Of a stretch of 64,000 bases of DNA, positions 33,854-42,962 are shown piece after piece. Each line of letters begins with the position of its first letter. Positions within the stretch are counted from its first letter, which is position 1. This DNA is from Ruegeria arenilitoris. Its GTDB lineage: Bacteria; Pseudomonadota; Alphaproteobacteria; Rhodobacterales; Rhodobacteraceae. The translations under genes were made by a program, and so were the position numbers. The stretch lies in NCBI RefSeq assembly GCF_013035315.1, contig NZ_WQHP01000005.1:258001-322000 (forward strand), read 5' to 3'. A model generated the notes under the pieces. That model did not search any database. It worked only from the letters and a program-made list of their open reading frames with translations, and was not told where the DNA came from.

Positions 33854-34600
33854 TCAGATACAGCGGCCACCGTCGACCTCCAACGCGGCACCGGTGATCA
33901 TGCTGGCCTCTTCCGAGCACAAGAAGCAGGCGGCGTTTGCCATGTCTTCCGGGGTGGAGAAGCGACCCAGTGGAATGGTCGAGAGGAACTTGGCGCGAAC
34001 CTCTGGTGTGTCTTCGCCCATGAAGGATTTGAGCAGCGGCGTTTCACCCGCCACAGGGCAAATGGCGTTCACCCGGATGCCCGATGGGGCCAGTTCGACC
34101 GCCATGGTCTTGGTTGCAGTGATCATCCAACCCTTGGAGGCATTGTACCAGTTCAGGTTCGGACGAGGCGACAACCCGGCCGTCGATGCGACGTTCAGGA
34201 TCGCGCCTGCGCCCCGTGCTTTCATGTGCGGTACAAAAGCGCGCGCCGTCAGGTAGACTGATTTCATGTTCACGTTGTAGACGCGGTCAAAATCCTCTTC
34301 GCTGACATCCTCAAGCGGGGTTGGCAGATGCGTAACACCTGCGTTGTTGACCAAGATATCAAGCTGGTCAAAACGGTCGAACGCGGTATCCGCCATCGCC
34401 TGCACAGATGCGCCGTCAGCCAGATCGACTTGTTGGGCAAAGGCGTTGGGGCCCAACTGATTGGCTTGAACCTCGGCCGCATCCCCGTTGATATCGGCAA
34501 TCATCACGCGTGCGCCTTCGGACAGGAACTTGCGTGCGATTCCGGCACCAAAGCCCGAAGCGCCGCCTGTCACGATTGCGGTTTTTCCCTCTAACCTCAT
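33854..34600 (-). CDS. Short-chain dehydrogenase/reductase
   Basis: NAD(P)-dependent oxidoreductase of the classical SDR type, 248 residues. The cofactor motif is VTGGASGFGAGIA, structural NNAG is in ILVNNAGVT, and the catalytic Ser-Tyr-Lys is visible as NVASTAGL...WYNASKGW. FabG- or glucose-dehydrogenase-like, with substrate not readable from sequence. ATG has AGGAC six bases upstream. It has no operon partner, but lies 80 bases before the P1 peptidase on the same strand. Confidence 0.9.
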   Translation of the reverse strand: MRLEGKTAIVTGGASGFGAGIARKFLSEGARVMIADINGDAAEVQANQLGPNAFAQQVDLADGASVQAMADTAFDRFDQLDILVNNAGVTHLPTPLEDVSEEDFDRVYNVNMKSVYLTARAFVPHMKARGAGAILNVASTAGLSPRPNLNWYNASKGWMITATKTMAVELAPSGIRVNAICPVAGETPLLKSFMGEDTPEVRAKFLSTIPLGRFSTPEDMANAACFLCSEEASMITGAALEVDGGRCI

Positions 34601-34660
34601 GGCTTTGTCCTTTTGCAGCTGTGCAAAATCAGAGTAGCGAAGCGCCGCTAAGATGCCAGA

Positions 34661-35080
34661 TCAATCTTCGGACACTTTACCACGCAACGCTTTGACATCC
34701 GCCCTGGCCTTTTTGGCCGCCAACCGCCGCTTGACCGAACCATAGGTGGGTTTGGTGGCGATACGGCGCTTGGGTTTTACCAGGGCACGCCCGATCAGCT
34801 CGGCCAGACGGTTACGGGCAATATCGCGGTTGCGGGCCTGACTGCGGGTTTCATCGCACTGGATGATGATCGAGCCCTCATTGGTCCAGCGCCGCCCGGC
34901 CAAGCGCTTCAGCCGCGCTTTGACCGGATCCGGCAAGGAGGGAGAGCGCGCAGCCTCGAACCGCAGCTCGACCGCAGTTGAGACCTTGTTCACGTTCTGC
35001 CCGCCGGGACCGGAAGACCGCACGAAGCTTTCGGTCATTTCCCAGTCCTGCAAGGTGATATCGTCGGTGATACGCAACAT
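34661..35080 (-). CDS. arfB: Alternative ribosome-rescue factor ArfB (YaeJ)
   Basis: Codon-independent peptidyl-tRNA hydrolase that frees stalled ribosomes. 139 residues, too short to be a standard release factor. The catalytic motif is SSGPGGQNVNKVST and the C-terminal tail KPKRRIATKPTYGSVKRRL is strongly basic, as needed to enter the empty mRNA channel. It complements the smpB/tmRNA system encoded 4 kb away. Confidence 0.95.
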   Translation of the reverse strand: MLRITDDITLQDWEMTESFVRSSGPGGQNVNKVSTAVELRFEAARSPSLPDPVKARLKRLAGRRWTNEGSIIIQCDETRSQARNRDIARNRLAELIGRALVKPKRRIATKPTYGSVKRRLAAKKARADVKALRGKVSED

Positions 35081-35113
35081 GGCGCGACCTTACAGGTCTG
35101 ATCCGCAAACAAA

Positions 35114-35140
35114 AAGGGCCGCCCCGGTGGGACGGCCCTT
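35114..35140 (-). terminator. Terminator reading leftward, after the queuosine-precursor transporter region
   Basis: Stem AAGGGCCGcCCC / GGGaCGGCCCTT with one mismatch and a 3-base loop. On the minus strand it is followed by a T-run (CCCTTTTTGTTT). It ends transcripts coming from the transporter gene or from the small element before it. Confidence 0.75.
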
Positions 35141-35210
35141 CGAAAGTACAGGAGGTTGGGTCGGTTAGATCAATCGACCAGCCGGAGCGACCGCTCCGCC
35201 AAGGGCTGCC

Positions 35211-35267
35211 TCAACAGGCTTTCCCCCCGGTTGTTCCAACACCTCTCTCCAATCTCTTTCTCGACAC
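35211..35267 (-). other. Candidate 18-codon ORF behind an extended Shine-Dalgarno sequence
   Basis: GTG at 35267 starts SRKRLERGVGTTGGKAC and then stops. Seven bases upstream is AGGAGG, part of AAAGGAGGTGATCCAG (35267-35282 on this strand), which is fully complementary to the 3' end of 16S rRNA as I recall it. A terminator follows. A second frame from GTG at 35275 gives 36 codons to 35165 but has no spacing to the AGGAGG. It may be a small protein, a leader peptide or part of a small RNA; nothing shows which. Confidence 0.35.
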
Positions 35268-35342
35268 TGGATCACCTCCTTTTCTATCTGTTGCGGTTAA
35301 CTCTGAGCCTGACACAAGATGCGCCATTCTCAAAGCACTTTT

Positions 35343-35987
35343 TTACACAGGCTGAGCGGTCAACCGCGCAACGATCACCTTGAACGGGATCAGCGCGATC
35401 AGGGCCAGCGACAGTTTCACCAGCCAATCGGCAAAGGCGAGGCTCACCCACAAAGGGGCCTCGGGGCCGGATAGCATGAAGGGCACAGGCTCCCACGCCC
35501 AGTTAATGGCCGCGTCTGCGTCCGCGCCGAAGATGGTGATCGACGCCGAAAAGGCGATGGTGAAGAACAGCGTGGTGTCCAAGGCCGATCCGACCAGCGT
35601 CGAAACCAGAGGTGCGCGCCACCAACGGCCACCGCGCATTGCATTGAACACTGTGACGTCGGTCAGCTGCGCAATCAGAAACGCGGTGCCCGAGGCGACC
35701 GCAACCCGCAGCGGAACAGCGGCATAGGTAAAGCCGTCGCCCTGCAGCATGATCTGTGTGCCGATCAGTGAACAGATGATACCGGTGATAAATCCGGCGA
35801 ACACGACCTTGCGGGCCGGCCCCACGCCATAGACGCGGTTCATGATGTCGGTGACCAGGAAGGCCAGCGGATAGGTGAATGCACCCCAGGTCAGGAGTCC
35901 GTCAAAGACCAGGAACTGAACCAGAATGTTTGAGGCCACGACAATGGCGGCCATGGCAAGGATGCCGGGAATAAAGCTGCGTTGCAT
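35343..35987 (-). CDS. Queuosine precursor transporter (YhhQ/VUT family)
   Basis: Inner-membrane transporter for queuine-type precursors, 214 residues, about six membrane helices. FLVFDGLLTWGAFTYPLAF and LVTDIMNRVYGVG are conserved in the family. Start at ATG 35987 is preferred; the 20 residues upstream in frame look like untranslated leader. No queuosine biosynthesis gene is next to it. I see no preQ1-type riboswitch upstream. Confidence 0.9.
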   Translation of the reverse strand: MQRSFIPGILAMAAIVVASNILVQFLVFDGLLTWGAFTYPLAFLVTDIMNRVYGVGPARKVVFAGFITGIICSLIGTQIMLQGDGFTYAAVPLRVAVASGTAFLIAQLTDVTVFNAMRGGRWWRAPLVSTLVGSALDTTLFFTIAFSASITIFGADADAAINWAWEPVPFMLSGPEAPLWVSLAFADWLVKLSLALIALIPFKVIVARLTAQPV

Positions 35988-36078
35988 TTTCAGATGCCCG
36001 TTTTGACAAGGTAGCGGCGACTTGGCCAAGGGGTCATCCCAAGGCAAGCCGTGCGTTTAGACCTTTGGCTGACCGCTG

Positions 36079-36963
36079 TCAATCGGGCAGCAGATATTCG
36101 ACCAGCTCGGTCCGTTGAAGCGCCAGAAAGTTGTCATCGGACACCATGGTCGCACGCAACCTGCCCTGATCGTCGCGCCAGACGGACAAACCTTCGAGAT
36201 TGTCATGCGCACCTGTGCCGGTCTGGAACAGAATCTCTTCTTCCTGCGGGGTATCATGGTTGATCTGCCAACGCCGCAGGCGCGAGCGGAATCCGGTCCA
36301 ACCCACGTCACGTTCCAGAACGTACAACCTGCCATCCGGTCCGAAATCTGCGCTGACCGGCAGAAACTCGCCCTGTTGCGGCAAGACGAAAGGCGTTGAC
36401 CAATTCTGGCCGTCCCAACGATAGACAGGGATGTCGCCCTGCGCGGTCCGGTTTTCCTCGGGCATCGTGTAAAGGCGACCTTGTCGATCAATCGCAAGCG
36501 CCTCGAGCGATCCGTTGTCTTCAAAGCCATCAAACGCCTTAGGCCGCGGCAGAACCTGCGCCCTCGCACCGGGAGAGGCATAGTACGCCACCCGATGGAC
36601 GCCCTCAAACGACACAAACAAACCGCCATCCGGCGCCATGGCGAGGCCTTCGGAATCTCCGACCGGGCCGGTCAATGGCCGGCCTGTGCTGGACAGCAAA
36701 GGCCAGTGCGCGGTGATCTGCACACCCGAAAGCTGATCCCCGTCACGCTGAATCCGCGCGGTGACCACGGTGGCCCGATCACTCATAGCGGTGATGTAAC
36801 TGCCGTCATCCGAAACATGAATAGCCGAGAAGCCGCCAAACCAATCGGCCTGATAACTCCAGGTGAGGCGCGAAAGATGGGCGGCCGATTTGTGATCGAC
36901 CGCCCAGACCGCTCCAGCCACCAAAAGGGCGGCGATCAGTTGGATTGCAGGACTTGTACGCAT
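36079..36963 (-). CDS. Phytase-like esterase-activity domain protein
   Basis: Probable secreted or periplasmic beta-propeller protein, 294 residues. An N-terminal hydrophobic segment AIQLIAALLVAGAVWAV may be a signal peptide or anchor. The domain is the esterase-like-activity-of-phytase type, seen in GPVGDSEGLAMAPDGGLFVSFEG and in the repeated DGRLYVLE and GRLYTMPEE propeller strands (each segment short and similar). The substrate is unknown. It overlaps the preceding mepA by 28 bases, so the two are co-transcribed. Confidence 0.8.
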   Translation of the reverse strand: MRTSPAIQLIAALLVAGAVWAVDHKSAAHLSRLTWSYQADWFGGFSAIHVSDDGSYITAMSDRATVVTARIQRDGDQLSGVQITAHWPLLSSTGRPLTGPVGDSEGLAMAPDGGLFVSFEGVHRVAYYASPGARAQVLPRPKAFDGFEDNGSLEALAIDRQGRLYTMPEENRTAQGDIPVYRWDGQNWSTPFVLPQQGEFLPVSADFGPDGRLYVLERDVGWTGFRSRLRRWQINHDTPQEEEILFQTGTGAHDNLEGLSVWRDDQGRLRATMVSDDNFLALQRTELVEYLLPD

Positions 36964-37799
36964 TGCTGAGGAAGGTCGGCCAATCGGTATTCCCGTCGTG
37001 GCTTGGGTGCAGGGGCGTTCGGGTCGGGCGGGGGCGGGTTGAGAATGTTATTCACCCATTGCTGCGCCTCGGCGCAACCATCGCCTTTTGGCGGAGGATC
37101 CTGATTAACGCAACCACCAGAGCCCCGAGGGCACTTCAGCCGTACGTGAAAATGGTAGTGATGCCCCCACCACGGCCTGATCTTGCGCAGATAAGCGCGA
37201 TTGCCTTTTTCGTTTTTACACATTTCGACCTTGGCACCGGGAAAGACAAAAATCCGCGCAACGCGTTTGTCCTTTGCCGCTTCGCGCAGCACGGCATGGT
37301 GCTGTTTGGTCCAGTTCTGGTTGACGAAAGCCCCGTTGGACCGGCGCAGCGAAATCGACGAGATATTCTCGCGCGCCTTACGGCTGAGACGCATGTTGTC
37401 GCCGGGCAGCATCCAGATATCAATATCCAGCCCCAGCTGGTGCGATCGATGGCCCGAGGTCATCGGCCCACCCCGAGGTTGGCTGATATCCCCAACATAG
37501 AGACCGTTCCATCCCGGTTGTTTGGCTGCAAACTTGCTGAGGTCCTGCACATAGTCAATCGCAACTGGGTGCCCCCAGTTACGGTTTCGTGACAAACGCA
37601 TCGCCTGCCATGTGGGCCCTGTCTCGGGCAGCTGCACCGACCCGGCAGCACATCCGCGCGAATAACTGCCGAAAGCCGCTGGTTTTTGCTGTGAACTTGC
37701 TTTCTGCGCCCCAAACAACTGCTTGGCAAGTGGTTGCGCCGTGGCGGTATTCGCCAGGGACATGACGGCCAGCATTGCTAAAAAACGTAATAAAATCAT
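36936..37799 (-). CDS. mepA: Penicillin-insensitive murein endopeptidase
   Basis: Cuts D-alanyl-meso-DAP cross-links of peptidoglycan. 287 residues with a Sec signal peptide MILLRFLAMLAVMSLANT ending near ATAQ. Metal ligands are visible in SGHRSHQLGLDIDIW and WWGHHYHFHVRLKC, the LAS-metallopeptidase signature. The C terminus is proline-rich (PPPPDPNAPAPKPRR). It overlaps the MFS permease stop by 4 bases and the esterase-like gene by 28, forming a three-gene unit. Confidence 0.93.
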   Translation of the reverse strand: MILLRFLAMLAVMSLANTATAQPLAKQLFGAQKASSQQKPAAFGSYSRGCAAGSVQLPETGPTWQAMRLSRNRNWGHPVAIDYVQDLSKFAAKQPGWNGLYVGDISQPRGGPMTSGHRSHQLGLDIDIWMLPGDNMRLSRKARENISSISLRRSNGAFVNQNWTKQHHAVLREAAKDKRVARIFVFPGAKVEMCKNEKGNRAYLRKIRPWWGHHYHFHVRLKCPRGSGGCVNQDPPPKGDGCAEAQQWVNNILNPPPPDPNAPAPKPRREYRLADLPQQCVQVLQSN

Positions 37800-39163
37800 C
37801 TGCTCTGATCCCCTTCCGGTTTCACCCAGCGCATCAGGATTAATCCCAGAATAAACAACAGAACGATGGGTGACACCCCCAGTCTGGCGCTGCCGGTCAC
37901 CGTTGTGGCAATTCCGATCAGCAAAGGGGCCGCGAATGCAGTGGCACGGCCGGACAGGCCATAGAGGCCAAAGCTTTCAACAGGGGCCTCGGGATCGGTA
38001 TGGCGTACCATCATCGAACGGCTGGCAGACTGCAAAATACCGCCCATCCCGCCGATCAACACGCCGCAGCCAAAGAACACCAGATCCGGCAGGCCGGACC
38101 CGTCGGGCAGTGAGATTCCAAAGATCTGCGTCCGATCCATCGACACAATGGTGGTGCAGACGAAGATCAGCACCCAGATGGCCACCAAAATTACCGGTTT
38201 AGGGCCGTATTTCTTGTCCAGCTTGCCGCCAACCCAGGAAAACGCGGCGGCGGCCAAAACACTGACGATGCCAAAGACGCCGATCTTGATCAAATCCCAT
38301 TCCAGTACCAGCCGCGCATAGACACCGCCAAAGCTGTAAAGCCCGTTCAGCGCATCGCGGTAGAACATGGACGACCCCAGATAGCTGGCCAGACTAACCC
38401 TGTGGCGCAGGTTCGAGATCGACTTGGCCAGCAAGCTCAACGCCTCGCTCACGCTGCCTTTCTTGTCGGTTGGTGCATCATCTCGAACCCAAAGGAAGTA
38501 GGGGATCATAAACAGGATAAACCACCCGGCTGTGAACGGCCCCACGAAACGAGTGCCCTGTTGGGTTGCGGCATCCAACCCGAACATCGGATCCATCCCG
38601 ATCAACGTCTTGCCATTGGCCTGCTCAACAAACAGCGCCAGCATGATGGCCAGCGAAATCAGCCCGCCGAAATATCCAAAAGCAAAGCCTGAACCGGAAA
38701 TTTCGCCCACTTCGTTATCGTCACCCAGATCGGGCAATTGCGAGTTGATAAAGATCAGCGCGTATTCGGCCCCGACAAATCCCAGACCGAAAGCCGACAG
38801 CATAAGCCACATGTTCGACCCGTCCGGCATCGTGTACCACAATGCAGCGGAGCCCACGGCGTACATCACTGAAAAGGCAAAAATCCAAGGAATACGTCGA
38901 CCCGAGACGTCGGCCATCGCGCCCAGCAAAGGGGCCCCAAAGGCGATGATCAGCCCGGTGATGGTAAGACAGTTGGCCCAGACGGTTTGCGCGCGCGCGG
39001 CGGCGGCCTCGGCATCCAATCCTGTTCCGGAAAAGTACCCGGCAGCAACCCCGGCAAAATAAGGGCCAAACACAAAGGTCACCAGCAATGTGTGATACGG
39101 CTGGCTGGCCCAGTCAAAAAACCACCAGCCCCAGATGCGCTTGCGCTTGGAAATCTCTGCCAT
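37796..39163 (-). CDS. UMF1-family MFS permease
   Basis: Twelve-helix major facilitator transporter, 455 residues. The N terminus GWWFFDWASQPYHTLLVTF and the loop ADVSGRRIPWIF are typical of the UMF1 (BtlA-like) subfamily. The transported compound is unknown. First gene of the leftward unit that continues with mepA and the phytase-like protein; a cell-envelope theme is possible but unproven. Confidence 0.88.
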   Translation of the reverse strand: MAEISKRKRIWGWWFFDWASQPYHTLLVTFVFGPYFAGVAAGYFSGTGLDAEAAAARAQTVWANCLTITGLIIAFGAPLLGAMADVSGRRIPWIFAFSVMYAVGSAALWYTMPDGSNMWLMLSAFGLGFVGAEYALIFINSQLPDLGDDNEVGEISGSGFAFGYFGGLISLAIMLALFVEQANGKTLIGMDPMFGLDAATQQGTRFVGPFTAGWFILFMIPYFLWVRDDAPTDKKGSVSEALSLLAKSISNLRHRVSLASYLGSSMFYRDALNGLYSFGGVYARLVLEWDLIKIGVFGIVSVLAAAAFSWVGGKLDKKYGPKPVILVAIWVLIFVCTTIVSMDRTQIFGISLPDGSGLPDLVFFGCGVLIGGMGGILQSASRSMMVRHTDPEAPVESFGLYGLSGRATAFAAPLLIGIATTVTGSARLGVSPIVLLFILGLILMRWVKPEGDQSR

Positions 39164-39292
39164 GACCGCCCCAATTTATTGTTAGATCAATAAGACGGCT
39201 GTTTCAGTTATTTCGCAAGCGTTCTGTTGGCCTGCACTTGCTCTTTGCCGCGCAGGCGCTTACGTCTCAGCAAACGTGCAAACGGAGTGCCC

Positions 39293-39580
39293 ATGCTGTC
39301 GCTGATCCAAATCCTTCTGCTGATCCTGGACATTGTCTGGTTCATCATCCTGGCCCATGTGATCATGAGCTGGCTGATCAACTTTCAGGTGCTCAACCTG
39401 CACCAACAGCTGGTCGGGCAAATCTGGTACGGGCTAAATCGCTTGTTAGAGCCGATCTATGGCCCCATCCGCCGCATCCTGCCCAATATGGGCGGGCTTG
39501 ATTTGACTCCTCTGGTGGTGCTGATCGGCGTATACGCCCTGCGGATCATCCTGATCAACAATGTGGCCTATTTCGTCTGA
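39293..39580 (+). CDS. YggT family membrane protein
   Basis: Small inner-membrane protein, 95 residues with two hydrophobic segments (IQILLLILDIVWFIILAHV and TPLVVLIGVYALRIILI). The loop LNRLLEPIYGPIRRILP is the conserved YggT feature. ATG at 39293 has CGGAG upstream. YggT proteins are linked to membrane and osmotic functions, and to cell division in some bacteria. Precise role not known. Confidence 0.9.
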   Translation: MLSLIQILLLILDIVWFIILAHVIMSWLINFQVLNLHQQLVGQIWYGLNRLLEPIYGPIRRILPNMGGLDLTPLVVLIGVYALRIILINNVAYFV

Positions 39581-39658
39581 GGCCTTGTTCACCGAATCTT
39601 AGTATGTGATTGTCCTGTCTTAAGAGCAGATAAACCTTAAAACAGGGCAACCCCGCAC

Positions 39659-41698
39659 ATGTTCGACGCCGCACCTATGCTGCGAGATGTCTTTGGATTC
39701 GACGATTTCCGCCCCGGACAGGAAGAGATTGTCGATGCCGTCACGCTGGGCGAAAATGTGCTGGCGATTATGCCGACGGGTGGCGGTAAATCTCTGTGTT
39801 ATCAGTTGCCTGCCCTGATGCGGGACGGCGTGACAGTGGTGATCTCACCGCTGATTGCCCTGATGCGCGATCAGGTGCGTGGGCTGCAGGAAGCAGGCGT
39901 TGAGGCTGGCGCGCTGACCTCGGGTAACACGCCCGAAGAAACCGACGCGGTGTGGGAAGCGCTAGAGGCCGGGCGGCTAAAGCTGCTCTATATGACACCA
40001 GAACGCCTGGCCGCCGGGTCCGCATTGGGAATGCTGAGGCGGATCAATGTCAGCCTGATCGCTGTTGATGAGGCCCATTGCGTCAGCCAATGGGGCCACG
40101 ATTTCCGCCCCGACTATTTGCGCATCGGGGAACTGCGCCGCGCTCTGAACGTACCGCTGGCCGCTTTCACCGCGACTGCGGATGCGGAAACTCAGGACGA
40201 GATTGTCGAGAAACTGTTCGACGGCACAGCTCCCAACAAGTTCCTGCGTGGTTTCGACCGGCCCAACATCCATCTGGCCTTTGCCGCCAAGGATGGTCCG
40301 CGTAAGCAAATCCTCGACTTCGCCGAAGCGCGTAAAGGGCAATCCGGCATCGTCTATTGCGGCACCCGCAACAAGACCGAAGTTCTGGCTCAGGCTCTTC
40401 GGGCCGAAGGGCACTCGGCCTGTCACTACCACGGTGGCATGGAGGCGGAGGATCGCCGCATCGTCGAAACCCGCTTTGCCCGCGAAGATGGCCTGATTGT
40501 CGTCGCTACTGTTGCCTTTGGCATGGGGATCGACAAACCCGATATCCGCTGGGTCGCCCACGCGGATCTACCCAAGTCTATCGAGGCCTACTATCAGGAA
40601 ATCGGCCGCGCTGGTCGCGACGGCGGCCCCGCTGAAACGCTGACCCTGTTTGGCCCCGACGATATCCGCCTGCGCCGCTCGCAAATAGACGAAGGGCTGG
40701 CCCCACCTGAACGGCGTATGGCCGATCATGCCCGTCTGAACGCTCTGCTCGGGTTGGCCGAGGCGCTGGAATGCCGCCGTCAGACCCTACTTGGGTACTT
40801 TGGTGAACAGATCGAGCCCTGCGGCAAATGCGATCTGTGCGACACCCCACCCGAGGTGTTCGACGGCACCACCCCGGTCCGCATGGCCCTGTCCGCGATC
40901 CTGCGGACCGAGGAATGGTTCGGCGCGGGTCACCTGATCGACATCCTGTTGGGTGACGAGACCGACAAAATCCGCGCGCGGCGTCACGATGAGCTGTCGA
41001 CCTATGGCATCGGCAAGGACTGGTCGCGGCCACAATGGCAGGCGATTTTCCGGCAGATGATGGGCCATGATCTGGTCCGACCTGACCCCGAACGCCACGG
41101 CGCGCTGCAAATGACCGAAGCCGCCAAGCCCATCCTGAAGGGAGAGGCACAGATCAACCTGCGCAAGGACACGCTGCGCAAAGCTGGTCGCCGACCTGCA
41201 GTCAAAATGATGGTACCCGAGGAAGACGCCCCCCTGCTGTCTGCGCTGAAAGCCAAGCGGCGTGCCCTTGCAGAATCCGCTCGGGTTCCGGCCTATGTCA
41301 TTTTCCCCGACCGGACGCTGATCGAAATGGCTGAGAAACGCCCCAAAACGCTGGACGACATGGCCCGCATCGGCGGCGTTGGTGCGAAGAAATTGGAACG
41401 ATACGGCGACACTTTCCTTGAGGTGATCGCGGGCGAGGTCGAAGCCGTGCATCCCGCACGTCGCAAACTGGCCGGTCGGGATCAGGGCGATATCTATGAC
41501 CGTTTGCTTGAAGTGCAGTCGCAGTTATCGCGCGGTCCCGATGGGATCGACAAGCCGCTGACGTGCTCGGCCTCGCAACTGGCCAAGGTTGCGCAGCTGC
41601 GGTCGGACGATCCTCGGTCGATGGAAAAAGTGCTGGGTGATCGCCGTCACGAAAGGTTTGGGGCCGCCTTTCTGGACGTGCTGCGGCAGACGGACTAA
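39659..41698 (+). CDS. recQ: ATP-dependent DNA helicase RecQ
   Basis: 3'-to-5' DNA helicase for recombination and fork repair, 679 residues. Helicase motifs are MPTGGGKSLCYQLPA (I), DEAHCVSQWGHDFRPDY (II) and the QEIGRAGRDG motif VI. The zinc-binding domain Cys cluster (CRRQTLLGYFGEQ, CGKCDLCD) follows, then a winged helix. The C-terminal HRDC domain is near FPDRTLIEMAEKRPKTLDD. Full length; starts at the ATG or a further ATG six codons in. Confidence 0.95.
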   Translation: MFDAAPMLRDVFGFDDFRPGQEEIVDAVTLGENVLAIMPTGGGKSLCYQLPALMRDGVTVVISPLIALMRDQVRGLQEAGVEAGALTSGNTPEETDAVWEALEAGRLKLLYMTPERLAAGSALGMLRRINVSLIAVDEAHCVSQWGHDFRPDYLRIGELRRALNVPLAAFTATADAETQDEIVEKLFDGTAPNKFLRGFDRPNIHLAFAAKDGPRKQILDFAEARKGQSGIVYCGTRNKTEVLAQALRAEGHSACHYHGGMEAEDRRIVETRFAREDGLIVVATVAFGMGIDKPDIRWVAHADLPKSIEAYYQEIGRAGRDGGPAETLTLFGPDDIRLRRSQIDEGLAPPERRMADHARLNALLGLAEALECRRQTLLGYFGEQIEPCGKCDLCDTPPEVFDGTTPVRMALSAILRTEEWFGAGHLIDILLGDETDKIRARRHDELSTYGIGKDWSRPQWQAIFRQMMGHDLVRPDPERHGALQMTEAAKPILKGEAQINLRKDTLRKAGRRPAVKMMVPEEDAPLLSALKAKRRALAESARVPAYVIFPDRTLIEMAEKRPKTLDDMARIGGVGAKKLERYGDTFLEVIAGEVEAVHPARRKLAGRDQGDIYDRLLEVQSQLSRGPDGIDKPLTCSASQLAKVAQLRSDDPRSMEKVLGDRRHERFGAAFLDVLRQTD

Positions 41699-41731
41699 GT
41701 ATCCCGGATCAGGCAAGGAACGAGGGCGGAT

Positions 41732-42502
41732 ATGCTGGTAGTGATTTCCCCGGCCAAACGGCTGGACTGGGCAGAGCGGGATGTTGAGGTCACACAGCCC
41801 GACTTTCAGGACGATGCCATACGCCTGTCAAAAACCGCCCGCAATCTGACGCTGGGCGATCTGAAAAAGCTGATGGACCTGAGCGATGATCTGGCCCGCT
41901 TGAACCGCGACCGGTACCGCGCGTTCTCAGACACACCCGAGGGTGAGATGACCCGCCCTGCCGCGCTGGCCTTTGCGGGCGACACCTATCAAGGGCTCGA
42001 GGCTGCTTCGCTAGATTCCGAAGAAATGGCCTGGGCGCAGGATCACCTGCGCATTCTGTCGGGTCTTTATGGCGTGCTGCGCCCTCTGGATGCAATTCAG
42101 CCTTATCGTCTGGAAATGGGCAGCAAGCTGAAAACCCGCCGCGGCAAGAACCTTTACGAATACTGGCGGGATCAGCTCAGCAAGGCCTTGAATGCGCAAG
42201 GAGCCGAGATCGGGTCAGACGTTTTGGTGAACTGTGCCAGCCAGGAATACTTCAGCGCGGTTGACCCCAAAGCGTTGAAGCTGCGCGTGATCACCCCCGT
42301 GTTTATGGAAGACAAAGCCGGTACGCCCAAGATCGTGAGCTTTTTCGCCAAGAAAGCGCGCGGTGCGATGGCGCGTTATGTCGTCCAGCACCGGCTGACC
42401 GACCCCAAAGGGTTGTTGGATTTCGACAGTGGCGGCTATGAATACCGTCCCGAGTTGTCGGAAGACGACAAACCGGTTTTCGTGCGCCCCTATCAGGCCT
42501 GA
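41732..42502 (+). CDS. yaaA: Peroxide stress protein YaaA
   Basis: DUF328/YaaA family, 256 residues, full length. In E. coli it lowers free intracellular iron during peroxide stress. LVVISPAKRLDW at the start, RPAALAFAGDTYQGL and ILSGLYGVLRPLDAIQPYR are characteristic. It follows recQ by 33 bases and may be co-transcribed. Its last 10 bases overlap the convergent VOC pseudogene. Confidence 0.95.
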   Translation: MLVVISPAKRLDWAERDVEVTQPDFQDDAIRLSKTARNLTLGDLKKLMDLSDDLARLNRDRYRAFSDTPEGEMTRPAALAFAGDTYQGLEAASLDSEEMAWAQDHLRILSGLYGVLRPLDAIQPYRLEMGSKLKTRRGKNLYEYWRDQLSKALNAQGAEIGSDVLVNCASQEYFSAVDPKALKLRVITPVFMEDKAGTPKIVSFFAKKARGAMARYVVQHRLTDPKGLLDFDSGGYEYRPELSEDDKPVFVRPYQA

Positions 42503-42953
42503 TCCAGCATGGACGGGTCGTAGGCGACCAGTTCGACGGTATTGCCCTCGGGGTCTTCGGTAAAAATTCCCCGCCAGCCAATCCAGCCAAACTGCTCGAC
42601 CCGGTAGGGTTGGCCGAGGCGATCATACCAGCGCATCACGGCTTCTTGCTCATCAAAGGGCAGCGACAAGGCAATGTGATGCAGGGACGATCCGCCACCC
42701 GTAACCGGTGTCTGCGACCCTGTCGGATGCAGCCCGGGCCGGGGCGCTTCCAAATGGTGAAACAGAGCCAGAACTTGCGTGTGGCCACCAAAACTGGGCG
42801 CGATCTGAAAAAGGTAATCGCGCTGTTGTGGTCGCCGCTCAGGCGCGTCAAGCCGATAACGTCTTCGTAGAACGTAACCATCGCGCCCATATCGGCGCAG
42901 CGAATGGCAATCTCACCCAGAGCGCGGGGCTGAAATCCACGATTTTCACTCAT
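42493..42953 (-). pseudogene. VOC/glyoxalase-family protein interrupted by a frameshift
   Basis: Two overlapping frames together make one normal VOC protein. The first reads MSENRGFQPRALGEIAIRCA...HNSAITFF and then turns to nonsense. The second carries FGGHTQVLALFHHLEAPRPG through SSLHHIALSLPF to GIFTEDPEGNTVELVAYD. The break is in the AAAAA run at 42808-42812 (TTTTT on this strand); one extra base there gives a continuous protein of about 154 residues. Either a recent mutation or a sequence error. The hybrid-kinase gene ends 9 bases upstream, so the two probably share a transcript. Confidence 0.75.
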
Positions 42954-42962
42954 GACCTGACC

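Noticed and set aside
35988-36060. preQ1 riboswitch upstream of the queuosine-precursor transporter
   Set aside because: The A-rich tail and short hairpin expected of a preQ1 aptamer are not found in the leader.
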